Assembly: GCA_036925085.1 (NCBI GenBank)
Contig: JAUPFP010000009.1
Coordinates: 5,132,233 to 5,196,232 of the forward strand
DNA length: 64,000 bases
Source of the DNA: Brachycybe producta
Taxonomy: Eukaryota; Arthropoda; Diplopoda; Playtdesmida; Andrognathidae
Reading direction: 5' to 3'
The position numbers were made by a program, and so were the translations under genes. Below the pieces are notes generated by a model, which had not been told where the DNA came from, did no database searches, and saw nothing but the letters and a program-made list of their open reading frames with translations. Positions 23,901-35,900 of this stretch are shown one piece after another; within the stretch, counting starts at the first letter, position 1; each line of letters starts with the position of its first letter.

Positions 23901-26900
23901 ATTGTTGTTGTGAGTGGATATGTTGAGTACATTATTATTGATTTTGATCAAGATTTTTGGGGGTCCTAAAAGATATTAAGTGGCCTATTAAGTGCATGAT
24001 TAAATTAAGTCATATTGCCTGAGTTGTTTTGTTTCAATTGTTTTGCAAATTGTTTTTGTATTGTACTTGTTTTTAAGATTTGCTCCCAACACACATACGC
24101 ACGCTCCCATACAAAATTGCATACGTAATTGCGCATAAAGTAATTAATTGATTAATTAGGTAATCAATTAATGGGCCTTATTAGAGTGTTTGGGGGGATG
24201 AAAGAATCGTAATAATGCTCTTTTCCAGGTTATGGCCGAAGCACCAGAAGACCGTGAACTGAACAATTTTAAACCAGTGTGCAGAGTTTCCCCTAGAATT
24301 ATAACAGAAGAAGAGTACCGAGAGCGACGAGAAAGATTCATCGACGAGGCGGAATTAGCGTATCACTTACTCTTGGCTAACCTAAGACCGTTGGCGGGTT
24401 GCCAGTCGGTACGATTTAGCTTGCCGTCTCCGGTGAGCCCAACACCGAGTTCAATACCAAGTCCGATACCAAGTCCGGTACATTTTTTGGAGAGTGGAGT
24501 GGCACAATTTTATCTTCACGGAACTCCAATCTTTAACGTGAGATCGGATCTTGCTGGTTTCATCGCACCTCCTTCGTCTCCCGTGGAAAGAGAACCACCG
24601 GAGCCACAAGACGAACAATTGGCAGACGACGGATTGCCATATCACGTTTAAAAGGTGATTATATATGTAAGGTTAAGAAAATTTGTTTATGGATGAGTGC
24701 ATGTTGCAGGACATTTGCATATTACCCTGGTGCCCATTAAGACCAGAGTGTAATATCATTGACTTGAGTGACATTGATGTTATTTTTGTATGTACTACAC
24801 ATTTGAGAACATTTGAGGGTGCCGAATATAATATTTGGATGAATGCTAGAGAATTAATTGTTTCCGTCCACGATTTATGGCAGATATTAGATGGATATTC
24901 CACTGATTTTGTAGGATTTGAAATATGAGTTTTGTAAATGAATACGAGGTATCCTCAACCAATGATTTTGTATGCCCTTATAGTAATATTTGCTTCAGAG
25001 CTCCAGATTTTTCAGACAATTCATATATGTGGAAGTGTATGAGCCACAATTACCTGTTTGATATTAGAGATTACCCATTTGTTGCACTAGGAAGACCTGG
25101 ATCAAACAATGTAGAAGCAAGTATAGAATATAGTGAATTTTGTGAATATATTGGACAATTTATCATACATCCAAATCTGGTTGAAATCAAAAACTTTTTC
25201 AATAGCAGGAATTGAGAAGAAGTAAAGATTATGTGTAGAAAAAAAAAAATCTTTAGTAAGTATAACTTGTCCATTTAGTTTAAATTGTGTTTTTATTATA
25301 AAGAAAAGAGATAATTTGGTGAAGTGTGTTTGTCATCTTAATCATTTTCAAACTGAATACATTCAAAGTAATCGTGACTTGAAAGATAAGTTGGAAATTT
25401 TATCAGTAAAAAAGCATGAACTTAGAAGACACTAGTAGGAACATACCACAGTGCCCAATAGGTCCTTATTGCATTGTAAGATTTTTTCGAGAAAGTGGTC
25501 GAGTTAAGTGTTTTGTACATGATACCTGGTATCAGACAGAAAAAATCCCAGAGAAAATTATAATTAAAGAGACAAGTAATTTGAAGTTGAAGGTAATAAA
25601 GGAAGAGGAAAAGAAAGAAAGTTAAGATATTTAGTATGAGTGAGGATTATCAAACGAATAGGTTACAGTGCCCCATAGGACCAGATTGTATTACTAAGTT
25701 TCATCGATCTATAGGACGGATTGAATGCCTCACCCATAAATTCTGGTATTTACCTGCAGATTACGTATACAGGTGTGCTAATCAAGGTTATTTCCCGATA
25801 CAAGCTGTTGTTGATTGTACTGATCAAGACACTGAGGAAGACATTCGAAGAATAATTATAAGTAGATGGGAATCGTGTCCTTATGCTAGGAATTGTGCCT
25901 TTGTAGCCATCACACAAAACGAAGCTCCAAGGGAATTCCAGTGCATTATACACGGAACAGTAATTAATACTCTTTTTAACGTAATCCATATGTAAAGAGG
26001 GTATGGACTTAAATGTATTACCATGGTGTCCTATAAGACTTAATTGTGTAATAATTGATAGAAGAAACATAGATAACACATATGCTTGCCTTACACACCA
26101 AAGAATTTTTCAGATAGAAGAATACGAAAATTGGCTTCAAGTTAGAACATTATTGACAACACTAGGTGAACTATTGCAAGATATATATAGCTTTTTCATA
26201 AGAATAGAAGAAGAAGAAAGTGTATAAAGAATTCCAGTTATAGACAGAAAATATTATGGTTTATTAATGAGTGATATTTAAAGGGTATGGATTTAAGCAT
26301 ACAAAGGAAAAGGGAACGAGATGCCAATAGATGTCCTTTTGGGAAAAGTTGTAGTATAGTACACGAAGATTTTCAAGAATTTGTAACATGCGAAGTCCAC
26401 AACGTAAATTTTGCATTTCCTGAGTATCTATACATGTGTGGTATAAATCCTAATGTAAACAGAGTAATTTTTGAGACTAAGTGTAAAAGTCCCTTAGAAG
26501 AACTTCAGTTATTAACAGATAGAATTGGTAATCATTGTCCATTGCATGACGAATGCTTTTTTGTCCTAGTTTCACCAAAAACTTGGCCTAAACAGTATCA
26601 ATGTGCAGTTCATCAAAAGATATTTAATGAACATTTGGGAGTATAAAAAATAAAGGAAAAAAGCGTGTTTGTTTGAATTCTTAATAAAATGAGTGTTGAT
26701 TTAGAATTATTACCATGGTGTCCCTTAAGGTTTAGTTGTGATATTATTGATTTAACAGAAATAGAGAACATTTATGTGTGTCTCACACATCATAGAGCTT
26801 TTCAAGTAGAAGAATATGAACTTTGGCTTCGTGTTAAACAGTTGTTAACCTCATTAAATGAATTATTGCATGAATTAGATGAATATTCCATAGAGTCAGA

Positions 26901-29900
26901 AATAGATATTGACCGATTTAGATAAAAGTTTTATTGTCAGAAAATAATTTAGAATAATGAGCGAGAATTTTAGTGATCAAGATAAGGTTTATAGGTGTCC
27001 TGAACTAAAAAATTGTTTCAAAACACAGTGTCACCATCATAGACAAGATTATAGGTGGAAGTGTGTTACACATTATAGGCATTTTGATAAAAGAAATTAC
27101 CCAGAGATAGCATTTGGGAGAGTTGCATGTTCATATGAAAAAGCAGTTAGAGAATTGATAGATTTTAATGAGTATTTGTCCCGCTTAGGTCACCCCGCAA
27201 AAACACAGGAAAGAATAGATTTTTTCGTACAAAGAGACTTAGAAGGGGAAGATTAAAGATTAAAATTAAAAGTTGTTTGGAAATTAGATGGAAGAAGACA
27301 AAATGGCTTCCAATGATGGAGAAGTCGGTAACTCCAATGGTGGTGCAGAAGGTAACGCAAATACGAATCTTAACATGCATCACACAGGGTTAATACCATA
27401 TTTTTCTGGGGATGAAAAAGGACCATCCGCCAAAGAGTTTTTTGAGCAAATAGAAGGTGTAGCTAATTTAGCAAGATGGACAGAAGAGTTCCAGATCATT
27501 CTGATAAAATCCAAGTGCAGAGGTCCTGCTGCGGAATTTTTCAGAGATCATCCAAGCATTAGACAGATAAACTCAATTGAAGAGTTAAAAGCGTTGATGA
27601 TACAAAGATTCGAGCCAATCGAACCTAAGTTGGTATCAATGCAGAAGTTTTTAGAAGAAAAACAGAGCAACACGGAAAGCGCTATTGAGTATATTTCCAG
27701 AGTAAAGACCAGAGGAAGAGCCTTCACCGAGGAAAATCCCAGTGCCGACCAGATAGCAGTCAGAGATGGGATGATACAAAATCAAATCATCAAAGGATTG
27801 CATCCAAGAATAAAAAGATTTGTACTTTCACGGAATCCTGCTGATTTGAACGAAACAATCAGAATCATTCTAGCGGAAGAAGAAAATGAGAAGTTGGTTC
27901 ATGCGAAATATGGAATAAATGTGCTAGAGACGATTACTGAAGAAAAGGAGATGCTGAAGAAATTTGAAGAGAAATTAAAGCAATTGGATGCTCAGAGAAC
28001 AAAAGACATTGCAGTATTGGACCAGAAGTTTCAAGAAAAAATAAAGGCTCAAGAGAATGCCAAGAAAGAGGAAGGAAGTAATCAAAGGATGGATAAACGA
28101 AATGTTGAATGTTTCAGATGTCACAAGAGAGGACATTATGCTAATGAGTGTTGGTCAAAACCAACAATTCCACAGCAATGGAGAAATCCGAGTTACCCAC
28201 AACCAAATTGGAATCAGCCACAAGCTTTTCAGCCTAATGGTAGAGCTCCTAATTTTGGAAATACACAGAGAAATGTGCAGATTGAAAGGCAGAGAGGCCA
28301 AGGATGTTATAATTGTGGGAAGATGGGTCATTATGCAAAGGATTGTAGAATGAAACAAGTCCAAAGACAAAGTGAACCCATAGTATGTTTTAAATGTGGA
28401 AAGCAAGGTCATTTTGCAAATGTTTGTAGATTAGGAGCAAGACAGAACCCAGGGAATCAGGTTCGAAGAAATCAAGCAAATGGTAGGACGGAAAACTAGA
28501 AACTCCTTCAAAGAATAGAACGCGTCAATGGGGGAGAATGTATGAAAACCGCGTCACATTAAACATTCTGAATGACACAACATGTCCTATCTTTTTAGCT
28601 CAGTCGAAAAACAATCTGATAAAGATTCTATATGACACAGGAGCAGGAATATCGATAATTTCCAAATCCTTATTTGAAAAGATAAAAGGACGGAAATCAC
28701 GAGATATAAAGCCTATCACTGATCAAGCTAAGGTTATAATTACCACAGCGAATGGTACACCGTTTCGTACAAAGGGATTATATGAAATACCCGTACGTAT
28801 TACAGCAGAGAAAGTGGAAAAGGTTCCTTTATACGTGAGTGCAGAAGATTTGCCAAAGAAATATCAGATGATTTTCGGCATAGATGTGATAAAGCAGTTA
28901 GGATTAACATATGAACCCTTGCTTGATGTAATTGGTTATAATGGGATGAAAATTAAGACAAGAAGTTTAGAGAAAAATGAAATGATTAATATGTTGCAGA
29001 AAAAGGGAGATAAAGAATGGATATTAGAAGTAGTAAGTAAAACGGAGACAGAGAATCAGAATCAATTAAGAAAATTTTTGGAGAAAAATGATGATATATT
29101 TGCATGTTCACTTAAAGAACTGAAACCGACACCTGTTGTTGAACAAGAAATCCACATGGTGGATCAAGTTCCAGTTTTTATACGACCATACAAGTTGCCA
29201 CAGAAATCAGAAGTAGTTATGAAAGAGAAAATTGATGAGTTATTAGATGCAGGAATAATTAGACCATCGTTAAGTCCTTACTCAGCACCGTGCATGCTTA
29301 TAGGAAAACCAGATGGGAGTCAAAGATTAGTTGTTGATTATCGAGCATTGAATTTAAAGGTTGTTAGTGATAAATATCCATTACCAGAGCTTTTAGGAGT
29401 AAGTAATCAATTAGGAGAAGCTGTTTATTTTTCTACTTTAGACATGGCAAGTGGTTTTTACCAGATTCCCATAACAGAAGAAGATAAAGCAAAAACAGGT
29501 TTTAGTACACCTTTTGGACACTATGAATTCAACAGATGTCCAATGGGACTAAAAACATCTCCAAGTGTATATCAGAGACTTATGGATAATGTATTAGGTG
29601 ATTTGAAAGGGAAAATTTGTTTTGTTTACATGGATGATATTATTGTATACAGTAAAACTATAGAGGAACATTATGAAAGGTTAAATTTAGTGTTTGAGCG
29701 ACTTAGAAATGCAAACTTAAAAGCAAAACCAACAAAATGTTTGTTCCTACAGAAGGAAATAAACTATCTAGGACATACATTTACACAAGGGAAATTCCAA
29801 CCAGGTGGAAAGAAAGTAGAAGCAGTAGAAAATTTTCCGAGACCAACAAGTGTCAAGAAAATACAAAGTTTTGTGGGATTAGTAAACTTTTATAGAAAAT

Positions 29901-32900
29901 TTATTCCAAATTGTGCAAGTTTAGCAGGTCCATTAACAAAGTTGTTAAGTAAAGATACTCCATTTCTTTGGACAAAAGACTGTGAAGAATCTTTTCAGAA
30001 ATTAAAAGGATGTTTGATTACATATCCAGTTTTGATAATGCCAAATTTTGAAAGACCATTTTATTTGACTACTGATGCAAGTAATGAAGCAATCGGGGCA
30101 ATCCTCGAACAAAAGATTGACGGTCAATTACACCCAATATCTTATGCGAGTAGGAAGCTCACCAAATCAGAACAAAATTATTCTACGACATGGAAAGAGG
30201 CATTAGCATGTGTTTATGGTGTAAATTATTTTCGATATTACTTGATGGGAAGAAAGTTTACTCTTATCACAGATCATCAACCATTAAAATACTTGATGAC
30301 TATGAAAAAAGATAAAGCTATGTTAACTAGATGGGCATTACAGTTACAACAATATGATTTTGAGGTTTTATATAGAAAAGGTAAAGAGAATACTAATGCA
30401 GATGCTTTGAGTCGAAATCCTGTAGAAAGCAAAGAATTAAATGTGTTAAATGAACAAGAAACTTGGGAAGAACATGAGGTTGCTAAAGATCAAGAAAATT
30501 GCGAAGAATTGAAATCTTTCATGGAATGTTTATATGGTTGTCCAGTAGATAAAAAGGTAAAAGAAAAAGTTGATAAGTTGGGTTTAGAATTAAATACAAA
30601 AGGTTGGTTAGTAAAAAGATCCGAAAATAAATTAAGAACTGTAGTCCCTTTGAGTAAAAGAAATTATGTGTTGAAAATGTGTCATGATAATATTACAGCA
30701 GGTCATTTTGGTATTGAAAAAACAACAAGCAAAGTTGCAGACAGATTTTATTGGGAAACTTTAAAGAAAGATGTGAAACAATATTGTGAAGCTTGTGTAT
30801 CGTGTAATCAGAAAAAGATTCCACATGGGAAAAGTCCATTATGTAAGTTCCCAGCACCATCCAAACCATTTGAAAGAATTGGAATGGATATACTAGGTCC
30901 TTTACCTACTACACAGAATGGAAATAAATACATTGTAGTTATTTGTGATTATCTAACAAGATACCCAGAAGCATTTGCTATTCCAGATCAGAAAGCTGAA
31001 ACCATTGCAAATTTGTTAGTAAGAGAAATTATTTCACGGTATGGTAGTCCCCAGACTCTAATAACAGACAGAGGTGCAAACTTTATGTCTGAACTTATGA
31101 AAAGTCTGTGTGAGACATTCGGAATTAAAAAGATTTTTACGTCAGCATATCACCCGCAAACAGATGGTTTAGTTGAGAGATTCAACAGGACACTAACAAC
31201 AATGTTATCACATTATGTTGATAGTTCACAAAGAAATTGGGATGAGGAACTTCCATTAGTATTGATGGCATATCGTAGTGCGATGCATTCAAGCACTAAG
31301 GAGACACCTTATTTTTTATTGTTTGGACAGGATATGAATTTACCATTTGATTTAATAGGAGATGAACCTCAGCCAGTGTACAACACTGAAGACTATGGAA
31401 AGGTAGTGGCAAATAGGATGCAGAAGATACATGATATAGCAAAAGAGAGTTTAGAAAAATCAGCAGAAAATCAAATTAGATATCAAGGAAAGAAAAGAAA
31501 AAATAAAGGAATACAAGTAGGTGAAAAAGTATATTTGAATGTACCACAAGTAGCACAAGGTAAAACGAAAAAATTAGCGAAGTTGAACAAAGGTCCTTAT
31601 CGAGTCATTAGACAAACGTCACCTGTTAATTTTGAGATAAAGCACATGTATAGACACAAAGATGTACAAATAGTTCATGAAGAGAGATTAAGAGTAGTAA
31701 AAGGAAAAAATCCATGGGAAAAGATTGAGGACTGTACAGAAAAGGTGAAAGAACCTAAAGAACAAAGCAGAAAAGGCAAAAGGCCTAGTGAATCGAGTAA
31801 TTCAAGTTCAGATGAAGATGATGAAGACAATGCAGATAAAATTGATTATTGTTGTGAAAAGGTACCTACAGTAAATACTAAGACACCTAAGGGAATTATT
31901 CGGAACACAGAAGCCGTACCCAGTACTAGTGGTTATAATTTACGAAGTAAAGGTTCCATACAGTTTGCTACGCCATTACCAGTAAGAACAAGAAGAATTA
32001 CACCTAGGACAGAAGTATTACCTAGACTACCAGATCCACCTAGAGTTGAACCAGGCGAATCTGAAGATGAAGGAGATTTGAGTTTAGCAAGGTTACGTAA
32101 AAAGTTGCAAGAGATATTGAATAAAGGAAATTCTAGGGATACCCAAGAGGAAGATAGACATCCTCCAAGTATTTCGGAATCCCAAGAAATTAGTGCATCA
32201 GAAGAAGAAATTCAGAGTGAACAGGATTCTATAGTTGAAGAAGATACTAGAAAAACTGGTCAAGAAGAGCCAGAAGATAATGTAGCAGGACAATTGTTAG
32301 ACAAGATGTTTAAATTAGTAAGTGTGATAGAAAGAATGAGTAAGAAATAATTCGGTTAAGGTAGTCATTGAAAGGAAAATGATGAAAAAGTTATGATAAA
32401 TAATAGAGATTTTGAGAAAAAATGTTTGAGTTTAGATTAGCGGACAAAGTATTGATATTGTTAATGAATTGTTAGACAACATGACATTGAGTTAGCTTAT
32501 CTATATTTAACGACTAATGAGTAAAAATGAATGGTTTATTGAATTAATGAAGATAAAAAGATGACAGAGAAATAAGAATAATTAAAGCATTAATGTTAGA
32601 CGACGGACTGTCTGGAATAATGAAAGAAGAAAATTAGGAATTATTAAAGCATTAATGTTGGACAATGGACTGTCCGGAATTAAGAGAAATAGAAATAAGA
32701 GTGATTAAAGCATTAGTGTTGGACGACGGACTGTCCGGAAATAAGTAAAAGAAAATAAGAATAATTAAAACATTAATGTTGGACGACGGACTGTCCGGAA
32801 TTATGAAAAGGAAAATTAAGAATGATTGAAACAGTAATGATAAAAAAATAGTGAGTGTTGAGAAAATAAGTATATTTTGAAAAGAGAGTATAGAAATAAA

Positions 32901-35900
32901 ATTGAATCAAAGAAGTTCTCATTAAAGATCTAAGCTAGGAAAATAATTGTTGTAAAGCAACAAAGGCTAGTAAAGATTGACAGATTATGCTAAAGAAGAA
33001 TTTAATAGAAATAGTAGAAGCTTAGGGGGCAGGAGACCCACTACTAATGAATATAGGAAGAAGAGATTAATGAAATTGAAATATTGTTTGTAGGAATTGA
33101 GATTTTGTTTTAAAGAGTTTGAAATTGTTGTTTAAAGATGTTGAGGAAATTGATTAACTATTTGTTATAAGTGTATAATGATTTGGTTTTAGGAGATGAG
33201 AAGTTTGTTTATTTCAGATAAAAGGAAGAAATGGCGTTCGATAAGATGATTGGAATTTTGCTGTTGTGGACGATAGCAGTCACGGGACAGGAATATTACG
33301 ACATCGAAATTTGTAATTGGAAGAAAGGTGAAAAGGTTTGCAAAGAAGCGGTTATAAACAGTCCGGAACCGTATTCGGATAAAATGTGCCCGCAAAATGG
33401 TTGCAGAGAATGTATGGTTAAATGGGTTACAAAATTAATAAGTAAAGAGGGAAAAAGCGAATCAGCTGTAGAATTTCAAGTTAAGCAAACAGAAGAAACA
33501 AATGGTAACAGTGAAATGTATAAGTGCCAAAATAGAGGAATGCCATGTAGTTGTGCTAAAAATGATACTTGTTCAGGAACAGAACAATATTGCAAAAGCA
33601 CAAGAAAATGCGCAAGTAAGAAGACAGAATGTCATTGCGAAATAGTTCGAGCAAATACAAGATTAATACATGTGAACAAAAAGGGTATTGAATCAGAAGG
33701 ATTTGAAATAATATCTTATAGAGAATGTTACTTCAACACATCTGAGTTAAAATATGGAAGGAAAAGAAAACGTATTGGGCGAAATTTATTGGGAATGGAT
33801 ACGTTCAAAATTGAGGAAGGGGTAAACTTCATCAAATTTAATGATCCCGTCATAACAGTAAGTGCAGAAGGCACAGTTATAATTAGAAAAGACGGAGTAG
33901 AAAGAAGTTTACATGTGGGAAAAAAGAAACAGGTTATTATAAATCCTGAATTTGGTATGGAATCTGGTACCCTTCATATCATCTTCATTTCCACAGAAGG
34001 TCATATGATGGAAGGAAAGTTCCATATTGAAGGTAAAGATATATGTCACAGATTAAAATGTGTTTTATGTTATGAGTTTGTCTATAATATTCAATGTATG
34101 CCAACATATCTAACATATGCTATAATCATATTATTGATGTTAATGACTAGTATTGTTGTTTTATATATCAAAGCAGTGTTGAAATCATTATGGAATTTAT
34201 TATCTTGGTTTATTATGTGTTCATTGTTTATATATCGTATTGGTAAAAAGTGTTTAAAGGTATCTATGGTTATTGGTGTCGCTAGTGGTCGATCCGTAAA
34301 AAATAAAGTCAAAAAGGTTAAAGATAAGTATGATGATTTGGAAACAGGTACTTTATCAAGAAATAGTATCCTGAGTCCAACAGTCATTACTATAATAATT
34401 TTGATAGGATTTTTATTAAGTTTGGTTTCAAGTGCACAAGCGAAATGCACAGAACATAAAATGATAAAATCACAAATTACTGAATGTCAAGAAACGAATC
34501 AGGGACAAAAATGTTCCCTAGCCACATCAATACAGGTAACTTTAACCAATTTAGAGTATACTGCATGTTTATGGCTAACTGATCATCAAGAAAACTATGT
34601 TGCAAGTGTTGAAATAAGATTTGAAAGTGTAAATTGTGAATGGCGAACGGAAAGATTATACTATACATTTCCAACCGAGCTATTCACTTTAAATCAAATT
34701 GCATGTCCTCAAAATAAGTATTGTGGATGGGGAGATCATTGTCACCCAGATTACAAATTTGAATTGTTAACTAAAGAAGCTTTAGATTGGCCAGGAGTAA
34801 CAGATTGTTTTCCAGGTGATTCTGGAACTTCATGTTTTATTGCCAGTAGACAACCATGTCATCATTTCCGATGGTATTTGAAACCTGATTATAAAAATGT
34901 ATTTGAAGTAAGAAAAATTTCTAGTATGAAGTGTCACCCTAAAATAATATTGACTATTAAGAATAATGATACTGAGACAAAATATGCAATCCGGTCGGCA
35001 AAAGAAGTGCCCGATCAAATATATGTTGAAGTAGTTGGAGTTTTTGATCAAGCAACTGATATTATTTCCAAGCATTTGATAATCAAACATGGGAATGGGT
35101 CAGAAGCTTATTTAGATACAGCTGCAGAATTCTCAAGACCCTATAGAGGCCAAATTGGGGATGTACAAGCTGGTGAAGCAATATCAAAGGATTTTTATTT
35201 GATAAAAGAATGGTAGAATGTAGTTTCTTTGAGTCACGAATGACTTGTACGAAACAACAGTCATATCTAGAATTAATGATACAAAGTAAAAGGAATCTAA
35301 TACCTATGGCATTAACGAATCATAAAGTGTTTGTTGACAAAGAAGGCCGATTGAAATCTTCTTTAATTGTATCTAGCCCAGCAGTAGTACATTTAATAGT
35401 AGAAAACTATCAGGTCATATTAAGTACAGTTCGAGTGTGTCCCCGTATATTAAGAATAGTAGCTCATCAGGGGTGTTATTCTTGTTCAATATTAGCAGTA
35501 TTGCAAATTGAAGCAATTAGTACATGTTTTCCAGGAACAGTAACAATTACCTTTGAAGACATACCTATGAGTACCAGAGCTCTCACTCTCACTACTAGTG
35601 CCAAAATATATGATATACAGATACAGATTAGTAAAAAATGTATTTCCGATAAAGTGTGTTTACAATCGCGAGTTGGAGTGTCGTGCGAGAAATTTGAAGG
35701 ATGCTTCGAAGAACCACAGTTGAATCTTCAAAGAACTTTCGATGCTCGTGTTACATCTGTTGGAGGATATTCTCCAGGCGACGAATTTACGTTCTCATCA
35801 ATCTTTCCAAACTTTTTGGGAAGCTTGGGATCTATGTTCTACGCTCCGTTCATGATCGGACTAAGTATATTAGGATCATGTTTTGTGTTTTCATGTGTGC

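Noticed and set aside
31560..32350. Chromodomain at the end of Pol
   Set aside because: Only a GPY/F module is seen; the tail is acidic and Ser-rich without chromodomain aromatic residues.
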